DNA of 64,000 nucleotides from JAUVPB01 sp965223695. Lineage in GTDB: Bacteria; Actinomycetota; Thermoleophilia; Gaiellales; Gaiellaceae. Positions within the stretch are counted from its first letter, which is position 1, and every line of letters starts with the position of its first letter. This document shows positions 34,825 to 43,860 of this stretch, in pieces. The notes under the pieces were generated by a model. That model searched no databases, was not told the DNA's origin, and saw nothing but the letters and a program-made list of their open reading frames with translations. The position numbers and the translations under genes are program-made. Location of the stretch: contig CBDCXJ010000023.1 of the NCBI GenBank assembly GCA_965223695.1, positions 225,845-289,844 of the forward strand, written 5' to 3'.

Positions 34825-37800
34825 CTACGCGGCGTCGCGCAGTTCGGCCGGGACGTCGCCGGATGCGGCGACCGCGCCCTCGTCCACGCCGTTGCGCAGG
34901 AACTCGCTGAGGCGCTCGGACGTCAGCGGACGCGCGAAGTGATAGCCCTGCCCCATCTCACATCCGAGCTCGGTGAGCTGGGCCAGCTGCTCGGCCGTCT
35001 CAACGCCTTCGGCAACCGTCTCGAGCGCGAGCGTTCCACCGAGTCGCACGATCGCTCCCGCCAGCGACTCCTCGTCGCCGCGCAGGATGCTGTCGATGAA
35101 CGGCTGCGCGATCTTGAGGACGTCGACCGGGAACTCCTCGAGGTAGCTGAGCGACGAATAGCCGGTGCCGAAGTCGTCGACCGCGATGCGAATCCCGAGC
35201 GCTCTCAGGTCTTCGAGGCGCTCGACAACCTCGCCCGTGTTACGCACAAGCGCGGACTCGGTGATCTCGAGCACGACATTACGCGGGTCGGTGCCGGTCT
35301 CCGAGAGGACGTCGGCCACCTCGCCGACGAAGCTCGCCTGCTGCAGCTGTCGTGCGGCCACGTTCACGCTGATGCGCGGCGGCACGGCACCAGGCGGCAC
35401 CAGGCCGGGCCATGCCCGGGCATCGCGGCACGCCTGCTCGAGAACCCACTTTCCGATCGGCACGATCAGGCCGGTCTCTTCGGCAAGCGGCACGAAGTCC
35501 GCCGGCATCATCGGCCCACGGACCGGGTGGTTCCAGCGCAGCAGCGCTTCGACGACCTCGATCGTGCCGTCGGCGATCGAGACGATCGGCTGGTAGTGAA
35601 GCTCGAACTCATCGCGAGCGAGCGCGCCTTCCAGCTCATTCTTCAGATCGAGGCGCGCGAGCGCGGCAGTATGCATATCGGTCTCGAAGAAGCGAGCGCA
35701 GCCGCGGCCTTCTCGCTTGGCCGTGTACATGGCCGCGTCGGCGTTGCGAAGGAGGTCGTCGGCTTCGATCGACCCGCCGGCGGCGACGGCGATGCCAACG
35801 CTCACGCGCACGGTGACCTCGCGGTCGTCGAGCGCGAGCGGCTCGGCGAGCGACTCGAGCAGGCGCTCGGCCATGGTCGTGACGAACGCCCGGTCGGGGA
35901 AGCTGTGAAGGAGGATCGCGAACTCGTCGCCGCCGAGCCTCGCACAGGTGTCGCCGGTGCGCAGGGTCCCGCGCAGGCAACCTCCGATTGCCTTCAAGAG
36001 CTGATCGCCTCGCTCGTGGCCGAGGCTGTCGTTGACGGTCTTGAAGTCATCGAGGTCGAGGAACAGCACGGCCAGTTCGCCCTTGAAACGCGCGCGCTGC
36101 TCGAGCGCGTGCTCGACGCGGTCGAGGAAGAGGGCACGGTTGGCGAGCGCTGTGAGCGGGTCGTGGAAGGCCTGGTAGGAGAGCTGAGCCTCGAGCGCCT
36201 TGCGCTCGGTGACGTCGTGCAGCGTGACGACGATGCCCTCGACGGTCGGATCCTCGAGCAGGTTGTTGGCGACCAGCTCGACGTGGGCAACGGCGCGATC
36301 CTTTGTGCGCACGCGCACGTCCGTGCGGACGACACCGCCCTCGCTTCCGGTCGCGCTGAGGAACGCCAGCAGGGCCTCGCGGTCGGCCTCGTGCACGACA
36401 GCGACGATCGACGCGCTGATCAGCTCTTCAGAGTCGTAGCCGAGCAGTTCTTTCGTCGATGGAGACTGGTAGGAGATGACGCCGGTTGGCCCAACGACGA
36501 AGATGACGTCGGAAGAGTTCTGGACGAGCCAGCGGAATCGCGCCTCGAGCTGTTTACGTACGCGAATGTCGCGACCGATTCCCTGCACGCCGATGATCTC
36601 GTCGCCGTGGCGAACGAGCCGGGTGCTGAGCTCGACCGGCACCAGCGCGCCGGACTTGGTGGCGAGCTCGACCTGGTACGTCGTCCTCTCAACCTCGCCG
36701 CTCAGCTTGCGATCGCGCATCGCGTCGGCAGTGCCCCTGGTGCTGTCGGATACGAGGTCGCTGAACTGCACGCCCTCGAGGTCCGACTGCGCGAAGCCGG
36801 TGAGCTCGACGCCGGCCGCGTTGACAGACTCGATACGGTCACGCGCGTCGGTCAGGAACACGAAGTCGTTGGCGTTGTCGAAGAGCTCGCGGTAGCGCTC
36901 CTCGCTCAGGTTCAGCTGCTCGTTCTTCGCCTCGACGATTCCGACGAGCGCGACGGCACGAAGACGACGGCGTCGGCCCAGCTCGACGATCCCAGCGAGA
37001 AACAGCGTGAAGACGATGCCCCCCGCCAGGGCCATCCAGGGGAGCGCGCGAGTTGTTGCGGATGCGAGCGGGCGGGTCGCTGTGTAGATCAGCAACATGG
37101 TCTCGTCACCGGCGGGAAGAAGGCGCTCGATGCGCTTGCCAGGCGCGCCCGGAAGGTGGCTCGCGACGATCAGGTTCGCCGGATCTTCCCTGCTGCCGAT
37201 GTAGACGGCAAAGCCGACGTCTGGCGTCACGTCCGAGGTCTCGACGAGCACTTCCGGCAACACGAGCTCGGCATAGGTCACGTACTCGCTGCCGGGGTTC
37301 GCCGGCGCGGCGAACCCGAGCACACGATCGCCAGCCAGCGTCGTCAGCTCGACGACCTCGAGCGTTCCGGCCGCGGCGATCTCGCGGATGCGGCCGAGGA
37401 CGCGCGCGTCGAGACCCGGCAGGAGCACAGCGTCGTTTCGACCCACCTGCGCGATCGTGCCCACCTCCGGCCCGTCGACACGGAGCAGAACCACGCTCGA
37501 GAGCAGGGTCTGGTCTGCGCGCGGTGTCATCGCTTCGATGAATGCCGTCGGGTCACCGTCGGAGGCCTCGGCGATCGCGCCGCTCGCCGCGACGATCGAC
37601 TCGATCTGCTGCCCGACCGACTCGAACGCAGTGGTGCCCTGAAGCGCCTGCTCCTCGAGCAGGCGCTCCTCGGTCGCCGCGACATGCTGGTGCCCGACGA
37701 CGTACGCGGCGGCCGTCGCCGCCGCCGCAAAGACGAGCACGAGCACAGTGACAACGCCGATGCTCCAGCGTGCGGTTGCGCCCGCGGCCGGCTGTTCGGC

Positions 37801-37851
37801 GTCCCCGGAGATTTGCGGCAGCCAGAGTCTCACAGCGCTCGCTAGCTGCAT
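34825..37851 (-). CDS. Membrane GGDEF-EAL cyclic-di-GMP enzyme with two PAS domains
   Basis: The 1008-aa protein has two membrane helices (about 30-52 and 270-292) around an extracellular sensor region, PAS domains at about 318-430 and 440-555, GGDEF at about 560-720 and EAL at about 735-985. The cyclase motif LGGDEFA is intact, with an inhibitory site RTGD five residues before it. The phosphodiesterase has EALLRW, SVNVAARQL, LEITESA, VDDFGTGYSS, VLKIAQPF, ETVAEGVET and MGQGYHFARP, so the catalytic residues are in place; the usual KID reads KIA. It makes and/or degrades c-di-GMP in response to an outside signal. Paired palindromes precede it. The ATG at 37851 lacks a clear ribosome site. Confidence 0.9.
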   Translation of the reverse strand: MQLASAVRLWLPQISGDAEQPAAGATARWSIGVVTVLVLVFAAAATAAAYVVGHQHVAATEERLLEEQALQGTTAFESVGQQIESIVAASGAIAEASDGDPTAFIEAMTPRADQTLLSSVVLLRVDGPEVGTIAQVGRNDAVLLPGLDARVLGRIREIAAAGTLEVVELTTLAGDRVLGFAAPANPGSEYVTYAELVLPEVLVETSDVTPDVGFAVYIGSREDPANLIVASHLPGAPGKRIERLLPAGDETMLLIYTATRPLASATTRALPWMALAGGIVFTLFLAGIVELGRRRRLRAVALVGIVEAKNEQLNLSEERYRELFDNANDFVFLTDARDRIESVNAAGVELTGFAQSDLEGVQFSDLVSDSTRGTADAMRDRKLSGEVERTTYQVELATKSGALVPVELSTRLVRHGDEIIGVQGIGRDIRVRKQLEARFRWLVQNSSDVIFVVGPTGVISYQSPSTKELLGYDSEELISASIVAVVHEADREALLAFLSATGSEGGVVRTDVRVRTKDRAVAHVELVANNLLEDPTVEGIVVTLHDVTERKALEAQLSYQAFHDPLTALANRALFLDRVEHALEQRARFKGELAVLFLDLDDFKTVNDSLGHERGDQLLKAIGGCLRGTLRTGDTCARLGGDEFAILLHSFPDRAFVTTMAERLLESLAEPLALDDREVTVRVSVGIAVAAGGSIEADDLLRNADAAMYTAKREGRGCARFFETDMHTAALARLDLKNELEGALARDEFELHYQPIVSIADGTIEVVEALLRWNHPVRGPMMPADFVPLAEETGLIVPIGKWVLEQACRDARAWPGLVPPGAVPPRISVNVAARQLQQASFVGEVADVLSETGTDPRNVVLEITESALVRNTGEVVERLEDLRALGIRIAVDDFGTGYSSLSYLEEFPVDVLKIAQPFIDSILRGDEESLAGAIVRLGGTLALETVAEGVETAEQLAQLTELGCEMGQGYHFARPLTSERLSEFLRNGVDEGAVAASGDVPAELRDAA

Positions 37852-37885
37852 CGGTCACGCCCGCACCCGCCCTGAGGCCGCCCGT

Positions 37886-37927
37886 CCCCCACCTGGGGGT
37901 CGGCGCACTACCCCGTTTCCGGGGTAG
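37886..37927. promoter_or_regulatory. Two palindromes upstream of the GGDEF-EAL gene
   Basis: CCCCC-ACCT-GGGGG (37886-37899) and CTACCCCG-TTTC-CGGGGTAG (37908-37927) both have GC arms and a 4-nt spacer, with centres 25 bp apart and 35-76 bp before the start. The second may also end the uvrD transcript. A similar pair precedes the other GGDEF gene. Confidence 0.5.
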
Positions 37928-37939
37928 CGGGAGCGGCGG

Positions 37940-40093
37940 CTAGCCGAGTCGCTTCAGTGGCGCGTACTCGAGAATCAGTCGCCGCTCGGCCCCGTCGGCG
38001 AAGCGAACGGTGACAACGCCGCCGGGCTCGATCCGGGTCACGATCCCCTCGCCGAGCGTCTCGTGACCGACCGCGTCGCCAGTGCCCAGGTCGGGTATTT
38101 CCTCGCGGGGCTCGATCGAGGGCGCCCGGTGGCCATAGCCAGACCAGGACGAGGGCGCCAACCGGTCGCGCTCGATGCCCGCGCCGAGCTCGTCGAGGAA
38201 GCGGCTCGGTCGCGTGTAGTCGCGGTTTCCCCAGAGAGCGCGTGCCGAGGCGTGCGTGAGCCCGAGTAGCTCCTGCGCGCGCGTGACGCCGACGTAGAAG
38301 AGGCGGCGCTCTTCCTCGATGTCGTCCTCTTCGATTGAGCGTGAATGTGGGAAGACGCCCTCTTCCATTCCCGTGATGTAGACGGCGCGAAACTCGAGAC
38401 CCTTGGCGTTGTGCAGGGTCATGAGGGTCACGAGGCTCTCCCCCTCCTCAGCGGCCTCGCGCTCGGTCGTTAGCGCAACCTCTTCGAGAAAGAGCTCGAG
38501 CGTCGCGTCTGCTCCCTCGCGCGCCTCGAACTCGTGCGCGACGCTGACCAGCTCCTGCAGGTTCTCGGCCCGGCCCTCGGCCTCGACGGTCCGCTCGGCC
38601 TCGAGCGCCTCGAGATAGCCGGTGCGCCGCAGCATCGTTTCGAGCAGCGCCGAGACGCCGAGCCCGTCGCGCTCGGCCGCGACCGCCTGGATCGTCGCGA
38701 AGAACTGGTTGACGCTGCGCTCGGTGGCAGTGCGCAACCCGGCCTCGGAGGCTCGACCGACGGCTTCCCAGAGCGTGATCCCCTGCGCGCCGGCGTGTGT
38801 GCGAAGCCGCTCCAGCGTCGTATCGCCGATGCCGCGACGCGGGCGATTGATGACACGCGCGAGCGCGACCGCATCGGCGGGGTTGGCAAGCAAGGTGAGG
38901 TAGGCGACCGCGTCCTTGATCTCGCCGCGCTCGTAGAAGCGCGGCCCGCCGATCACGCGGTAGGCGATCTGCTGGCGGGTCAGCAGATCCTCGAGCACAC
39001 GTGACTGGGCATTCGTCCGGTAGAACACAGCGATCTCGGCGCCCGAGAAGCCCTGGTCGATCAGACCCACGATCTCCGAGACCACGAAGCGCGCCTCGGC
39101 GTGCTCGTCCTCGAGCTCGACCACGCAAACCGGCTCACCGTCACCGAGCTCGCTCCACAGCTGCTTGGGCTTTCGATCCTCGTTGTTCTCGATGACCGCG
39201 TTCGCGGCCTCGAGGATGCGGTTAGTCGAGCGGTAGTTCTGCTCGAGCGCGACCGTCGTGACCTCGCCGAAGTCGGCCTCGAAGCTGAGGATGTTGCCGA
39301 TGTCGGCGCCGCGGAACGCGTAGATCGACTGGTCGGGGTCGCCGACCGCACAGACGTTGCGATGCTCTCCGGCGAGCAGCTGCAGGAGCCGGTACTGCGC
39401 GTGGTTGGTGTCCTGGTACTCGTCGACGAGGACGTAGCGCCACATGCCCTGCCAGCGTTCGCGGGCGTCGGGATATGTCTCGAGGATCTCGACGGTGAGC
39501 ATGAGCATGTCATCGAAGTCGATCGCGTTCGAGCCGAACAGCCGGCGTTGGTAGAGCTCGTAGGCGTCGGCGACCGTCTGCTCGTAGAACGAGGAGACCT
39601 GCGTGCGGTACGCATCGGGAGTGAGCAGCAGGTTCTTGGCGCGCGAGATCTGCGCGTGGATGCCCGTCGGCGAGAAGCGTTTTGGGTCACGCTCGAGCTC
39701 GGCCAGGCAGGCCTTGACCACGCGGACCTGGTCGGCCTGGTCGTAGATCGTGTACGCGGACTGGTAGCCGAGCCGGCTGGCTTCGCGGCGCAGGATGCGA
39801 CCGCAGGCGGCGTGGAACGTCATCACCCACATCGTCTGAACGACGCCGCCGACGAGGCCCCAGAGGCGGTCGACCATCTCGTTCGCGGCGCGGTTGGTGA
39901 AGGTGATCGCGAGCACCTCATCGGGCCGGACGCCGCAGCTCGCCACGAGATGGACGATCCGGTAGGTCAGGACGCGAGTCTTGCCCGAGCCAGCGCCGGC
40001 GACGACGAGTACGGGGCCTTCGGTCGCGGTCACGGCATCGCGCTGCGCCGGGTTGAGGTCGGCGAGGTACTCCTCGGGGCTCCGCACGCTCAC
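37940..40093 (-). CDS. pcrA: UvrD/PcrA-type DNA helicase
   Basis: The 717-aa superfamily 1A helicase matches the family's usual length. Motifs: LVVAGAGSGKTRVLTYRI (Walker A), VLVDEYQDTNHAQYRLLQLL (motif II), VGDPDQSIYAFRGAD (III), LEQNYRST (IV) and VTLMTLHNAKGLEF (V), with a C-terminal tudor-like tail ending FADGAERRLILEYAPLKRLG. It unwinds DNA 3' to 5' in repair and removes recombinase filaments. The GTG start overlaps the end of the cinA-like gene (GTGA), so the two are translationally coupled. Confidence 0.93.
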   Translation of the reverse strand: MSVRSPEEYLADLNPAQRDAVTATEGPVLVVAGAGSGKTRVLTYRIVHLVASCGVRPDEVLAITFTNRAANEMVDRLWGLVGGVVQTMWVMTFHAACGRILRREASRLGYQSAYTIYDQADQVRVVKACLAELERDPKRFSPTGIHAQISRAKNLLLTPDAYRTQVSSFYEQTVADAYELYQRRLFGSNAIDFDDMLMLTVEILETYPDARERWQGMWRYVLVDEYQDTNHAQYRLLQLLAGEHRNVCAVGDPDQSIYAFRGADIGNILSFEADFGEVTTVALEQNYRSTNRILEAANAVIENNEDRKPKQLWSELGDGEPVCVVELEDEHAEARFVVSEIVGLIDQGFSGAEIAVFYRTNAQSRVLEDLLTRQQIAYRVIGGPRFYERGEIKDAVAYLTLLANPADAVALARVINRPRRGIGDTTLERLRTHAGAQGITLWEAVGRASEAGLRTATERSVNQFFATIQAVAAERDGLGVSALLETMLRRTGYLEALEAERTVEAEGRAENLQELVSVAHEFEAREGADATLELFLEEVALTTEREAAEEGESLVTLMTLHNAKGLEFRAVYITGMEEGVFPHSRSIEEDDIEEERRLFYVGVTRAQELLGLTHASARALWGNRDYTRPSRFLDELGAGIERDRLAPSSWSGYGHRAPSIEPREEIPDLGTGDAVGHETLGEGIVTRIEPGGVVTVRFADGAERRLILEYAPLKRLG

Positions 40094-40824
40094 CGGGTTG
40101 GTCTGGCCCGCCCGTCGAGCCGCTCTGCGAACCAGTCCCGGGCGTCTTCGAGCGCGTCCCCGTCGGTCGACTTCAGCACGATCTCGACCGTCGGGCCGTG
40201 CGTGCCGAAACGCGGGTAGCTGCCCACCGACACCGCCGCGTGCATGCGCGTTGCCTCCTCGAGAAGATCGACGATCTGCCCCTCACCAGTTTCGTAGCGA
40301 CAGCGCCAGGTAGCGATCGGCTCGCCCTTGAAGCGCTCTTCGATCGACTCGAACATCGCCTCCATCTCGGAGGGAAGGCCGGGCAGCGCGTAGACGTTCT
40401 CGAGCACGAAGCCGGGCGCACCACCGAGTGGGTTGTCGATCGGGTCGGCGCCGTCGGGGATGTTGGCCCAGCGGGCCGCGTAGTCGCCGAGCCCGTGCGG
40501 CTCGAAGCGCGCGTGCAGGCGCGCGGCTAGCTCGGCGAGCGACGCCTGCTCGACGCCGAAAGCCGCCGCGACGGCCTCGCGGGTTATGTCGTCAGGCGTT
40601 CCGCCGAGCCCCCCGGTGACGATCACCAGCTCGTGCAGCGCCGCGTGCTGATCGAGAAACGCGGCGATGACGTCTATCTCGTCGCGCAGCGTCGCGAGCA
40701 GGTGTACCTCGATACCGAGGGTCGCGAGCCGCCTCGCGAGCCACGAGCCGTTGGTGTTCTCGACGTCGCCGGAGATGACCTCGTTGCCGACCGTCAGAAT
40801 GACTGCGGTGCGCGCATCGGCCAC
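40090..40824 (-). CDS. CinA N-terminal (molybdopterin-binding-fold) domain protein
   Basis: The 244-aa protein has the MoaB/CinA fold: AVILTVGNEVISGDVENTNG, LVIVTGGLGGTPDDITREAV and VYALPGLPSEMEAMFE. Only the N-terminal COG1058 part is present; the PncC deamidase domain of full CinA is absent. Relatives are ADP-ribose pyrophosphatase-like proteins linked to NAD repair. GTG at 40824 is preceded by TATACT with a 6-nt spacer and no ribosome site, so it is probably leaderless. It precedes the helicase gene in one transcript. Confidence 0.85.
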   Translation of the reverse strand: MADARTAVILTVGNEVISGDVENTNGSWLARRLATLGIEVHLLATLRDEIDVIAAFLDQHAALHELVIVTGGLGGTPDDITREAVAAAFGVEQASLAELAARLHARFEPHGLGDYAARWANIPDGADPIDNPLGGAPGFVLENVYALPGLPSEMEAMFESIEERFKGEPIATWRCRYETGEGQIVDLLEEATRMHAAVSVGSYPRFGTHGPTVEIVLKSTDGDALEDARDWFAERLDGRARPTR

Positions 40825-40830
40825 TCGTCG

Positions 40831-40836
40831 AGTATA
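40831..40836 (-). promoter_or_regulatory. -10 element of a leaderless promoter (cinA-like)
   Basis: TATACT on the reverse strand, then CGACGA, then GTG. The good match to the -10 consensus and the spacing make this the clearest leaderless case in the window. Confidence 0.6.
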
Positions 40837-40880
40837 GGAATCGGGTCTCGGCTCGCCGCTCGCCGACGGGCGACCCGAGG

Positions 40881-41762
40881 TCACGCGAGCGTGCTGAACG
40901 GTGCCGCGAGCAGGCCGGGCAGCGCCTGCGCCGTGACCCAGACCGGGGTGATCGACTGCTTCTTGCGGTAGCGAACGCTGCCGTCGGCCCGTTGAAGTCG
41001 GACGAGGAAACGGCGGTCTCGCTTCGGCGCTTTGCGCCCGGCTGCGGCGTACGCCTGCAGCGCCCAGCCAGTCGACTGGGCGTCGGGTGCCTTCCCCGGA
41101 ACGAGCGGTAGCCCGCCCGCGGAGCGACGTGTCCGGGCCAGGTAGCGGAATGCCCGCTTGATGGGCTTCGCCCGCGGGCCGATGCCGGCGGCGCGGAGCG
41201 CCTGGATCGCCGCGGCGGTGTCGTTGGTGTCGGGCGGGCCCTTCGCGGCGAAGGAGAAGCCGCCACGGCGATCCTGGTTGCGGCGGATGTAGCGGACGGC
41301 CTTCCGTGGCACCGGCTCACCCGCCGCGTGCAGCGCGAGCACTCCCCAGATCGTCGAGTTCAGGCGCGGGCCGATGCGTCCGCCGACGCGAATCTCGTCG
41401 TGGAGTGCCACGACGAGAGGCACTGTCTCGAGCCCGAGCGCCACGCGCGCCAGGAGCTGCAACTCGATATCCGTCGCCTCCTCGGGCGATTGCTGCTCGA
41501 GGTAAGTGCCGAGCGTCGCCCCACCACGCCGCAGCTGCGCCGGGTCGACGTCGGCCGCATCCAGCGCCAGTGCGACCCACGCGCTCAGGGTCGGGTCGGA
41601 CGCTGCCGCGCCCGGCTCGCCGAAGCCGCCGTCGACGTTCTGGTGCGAGCTGAGGAACGTGACCGCCCGCTCGATCCGTTCCTCTGCCACGCTGGTCGCG
41701 CCGGAGGCCGTCCCGGCCAGCATCAGGAGCACGAGTGCGGCGAGCGCACCGATCGACTTCAT
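40881..41762 (-). CDS. Secreted prenyltransferase/squalene-cyclase-like alpha/alpha toroid protein
   Basis: The 293-aa protein has a signal peptide (MKSIGALAALVLLMLAGTAS) and repeats of the alpha6/alpha6-barrel type: FLSSHQNVDGGFGEPG, YIRRNQDRRGGFSF, DTNDTAAAIQALRAAG and STGWALQAYAAAG. This is the fold of terpene cyclases, thioester complement proteins and the alpha domain of animal transcobalamin/intrinsic factor. It lacks the DxDD motif of squalene cyclases, so binding rather than catalysis is likely. The ATG overlaps the stop of the ECF S-component gene (ATGA), making it the last gene of the riboswitch operon. Confidence 0.8.
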   Translation of the reverse strand: MKSIGALAALVLLMLAGTASGATSVAEERIERAVTFLSSHQNVDGGFGEPGAAASDPTLSAWVALALDAADVDPAQLRRGGATLGTYLEQQSPEEATDIELQLLARVALGLETVPLVVALHDEIRVGGRIGPRLNSTIWGVLALHAAGEPVPRKAVRYIRRNQDRRGGFSFAAKGPPDTNDTAAAIQALRAAGIGPRAKPIKRAFRYLARTRRSAGGLPLVPGKAPDAQSTGWALQAYAAAGRKAPKRDRRFLVRLQRADGSVRYRKKQSITPVWVTAQALPGLLAAPFSTLA

Positions 41763-42484
41763 CTCCAGATCACCTCCGTCTTTAGCCGCACGCCGTAGCG
41801 ATCGAGCATCCGGAACAGCTCGGGACCGGCGATCAGGACAAGCAATGCGTTGCCGATCGCGTGGGCAAGGACGAACGGGAAGCCGCGTGCGACGAGCGCC
41901 GTCAGCGCTTGCCAGGTGTGCGGGTAGAAGCTGTACCACTCCCAGACATCCATCATCAGCGAGAAAAGCGCACCCATCACGAACGCGGCGATGACGAAGG
42001 CGACGCGCCGCCGCAGGAGCCCGGCAAGCGCGCCACCGACGGCGCCGCAGGCCGCCCAGCCGAGCATCTGCCAGGGCGTCCAGATGCCCTGGCCGAGGAA
42101 GAAGTTTGAGCTGAGCGCGGCGACCGCTCCCACACCTGCGCCGGCGCGCGCGCCGAGCGCCGCGCCGCTCGCCATCGCGACGACGGTGACCGGCTGCACG
42201 CCGGGGACGAACGCGAAGAGCACGCGCCCGGCGGCGGCAACCGCACCGAGCGCCGCGATCAGGGCGATCTCCTTCGTCGAGCTCTTGCCCGATTCGAGCC
42301 AGATGGCCACGCCGATGACGAGCGAGCCCGCGGCGAGCAGCAGCGAGAGGCCGGCCCGCGAGGGGTCGAGGGCGGCCCAGGTCGAGGCGGCAAACGCCGC
42401 CGCGAGCACACCGAGGCCGGCGATGAGGAACGGAGCCCGCGGGGCCGTGCCTGTCGCCGACGGCGCGATCAGACGCTCAGACAC
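41759..42484 (-). CDS. ECF transporter substrate-binding (S) component
   Basis: The 241-aa membrane protein has about six helices: AGLGVLAAAFAASTWAAL, AALGAVAAAGRVLFAFVP, ASGAALGARAGAGVGAV, LGQGIWTPWQMLGWAACG, AFVMGALFSLMMDVWEWY and a final one. This layout is typical of ECF S components that give vitamin specificity. GTG at 42484 was chosen because AGAAGGG precedes it; another GTG lies at 42505. It is encoded with its own A and T components behind a cobalamin riboswitch, so cobalamin or a precursor is the expected substrate. Confidence 0.82.
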   Translation of the reverse strand: MSERLIAPSATGTAPRAPFLIAGLGVLAAAFAASTWAALDPSRAGLSLLLAAGSLVIGVAIWLESGKSSTKEIALIAALGAVAAAGRVLFAFVPGVQPVTVVAMASGAALGARAGAGVGAVAALSSNFFLGQGIWTPWQMLGWAACGAVGGALAGLLRRRVAFVIAAFVMGALFSLMMDVWEWYSFYPHTWQALTALVARGFPFVLAHAIGNALLVLIAGPELFRMLDRYGVRLKTEVIWR

Positions 42485-42519
42485 GTTCGTCGCCCTTCTC
42501 GACACCGTGCGCGCGCGGC

Positions 42520-43860
42520 CTAGGCATGGGCGAGCTGCTTGCTCGGCAGGGCCACGCGGCGGTGAGCGGCGAAGCTGCGGTCGTGCGTCGCAACGATGAC
42601 GCCGGCTCCGCCTTCGGCGTGCGCGCGAACCAGTGCTTCGATCGCGCGTTTACGCATCGGGTCGACCCCTCGTGTTGGCTCGTCGAGGACGAGAAGGTCG
42701 GGGGCGCCGACCGTGACCGCGGCGATTCCGAGCCGCTCGCGCTCGCCGCTCGAGAGATCGCGCGGATGTCGTTCGGCCGCCCACTCGAGCTCGACGGCGC
42801 GCAGCGCTTCGAGGGCTCGCGCCGTGTTGCCGCCCGCTCCGAGGCCTACCTCGTCGACGACGCGGTCGCGCACCAGGTAGCGGCCCGGGTCCTGCGAGAG
42901 ATAGCCGGCTCGGCCGTCACGACGCACGACCCCTGCCGAGGGCTCGAGCAACCCGGCCGCCAGCTTCGCGACCGTCGTCTTGCCGCCGCCGTTCGGGCCC
43001 TCGAGCGCGACGATCTCGCCCGCCCTGACCGTGAGATCGACGCCCTCGACCGCGAGCCGGTCGTCGTAGGCGTACGAGGCGCCGGCGAGCTCCACGACGA
43101 CCCGCTCGCCCGGCTCGGGCAACGGCGCGCCGATCGGTCGCGCCCCGAGCCCCTCGGGCTCGTCCTCGAGCCACGCTCGCGCAGCTGCGACCGATCCATC
43201 GAACGCAAGGGCTCCGTCTTCGAGCGCGAGAACGCGCTCGCTTGCACCGAGCGCTCGCTCGATCCGCTGCTCCGAGAGGACGAGAGCGCAGCCGGCGGCG
43301 CGCGCCGCTTCGAGAAAGCTCTCGGCTCCAGCTTCGTCGAGCTGCGACGTCGGCTCGTCGAGCAGCAGCAGCTGCGGGCGCAGCGCGAGCGCCGAGGCCA
43401 GACACACACGCTGAAGCTCGCCGCCCGAGAGCTCGGAGACCCGCCGGTTGCGCAGCTCGAGAGCTCCTACAACGTCGAGCGCGTTCTCGGAACGCCCTTC
43501 GATCTCGCCCGCGCGCACTCCGACGTTCTCGAGCCCGAAGGCAACCTCGCGAAGGACCCGCGTCATCACAACCTGATCCTCGGGATCCTGAAATACGACG
43601 GCGACCGTTCCCGCGAGATCGGCAGGGCGCGCACGGCGTGTGTCGAGACCAGCGACCTGGACCGTGCCCTCGAAACGGCCGCCATGAAAATGGGGAACGA
43701 GGCCCGCGAGCGCGCGCAGAAGCGTCGACTTGCCGGCACCCGAGAGGCCGAGCAGGCCGACCGCCTCGCCGTCCTCGAGCGTCAGCGCGATCTCGCGGAG
43801 CGCGGGCGCCGTGGCGCCACCGTAGGTCACGCTCAGCCCCTGGACGGACGCTAGAGCCAC
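42520..43860 (-). CDS. ECF transporter ATPase with two fused ABC domains (EcfA1A2)
   Basis: The 446-aa protein has two complete nucleotide-binding domains. Domain 1: LLGLSGAGKSTLLRALAG (Walker A), VSELSGGELQR (signature), LLLLDEPTSQLD (Walker B). Domain 2: ALEGPNGGGKTTVAKLAAG, DLSSGERERLGIA and DLLVLDEPTRGVD. It powers vitamin uptake with the T and S components encoded on either side. Its GTG start at 43860 overlaps the ecfT stop; the longer upstream frame is a shadow of ecfT. Confidence 0.88.
   Translation of the reverse strand: MALASVQGLSVTYGGATAPALREIALTLEDGEAVGLLGLSGAGKSTLLRALAGLVPHFHGGRFEGTVQVAGLDTRRARPADLAGTVAVVFQDPEDQVVMTRVLREVAFGLENVGVRAGEIEGRSENALDVVGALELRNRRVSELSGGELQRVCLASALALRPQLLLLDEPTSQLDEAGAESFLEAARAAGCALVLSEQRIERALGASERVLALEDGALAFDGSVAAARAWLEDEPEGLGARPIGAPLPEPGERVVVELAGASYAYDDRLAVEGVDLTVRAGEIVALEGPNGGGKTTVAKLAAGLLEPSAGVVRRDGRAGYLSQDPGRYLVRDRVVDEVGLGAGGNTARALEALRAVELEWAAERHPRDLSSGERERLGIAAVTVGAPDLLVLDEPTRGVDPMRKRAIEALVRAHAEGGAGVIVATHDRSFAAHRRVALPSKQLAHA

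Noticed and set aside
34939..37845. 968-codon open frame on the forward strand
   Set aside because: It lies exactly opposite the GGDEF-EAL gene. Long antisense frames are expected in GC-rich coding DNA, and its protein has no domain or natural composition.
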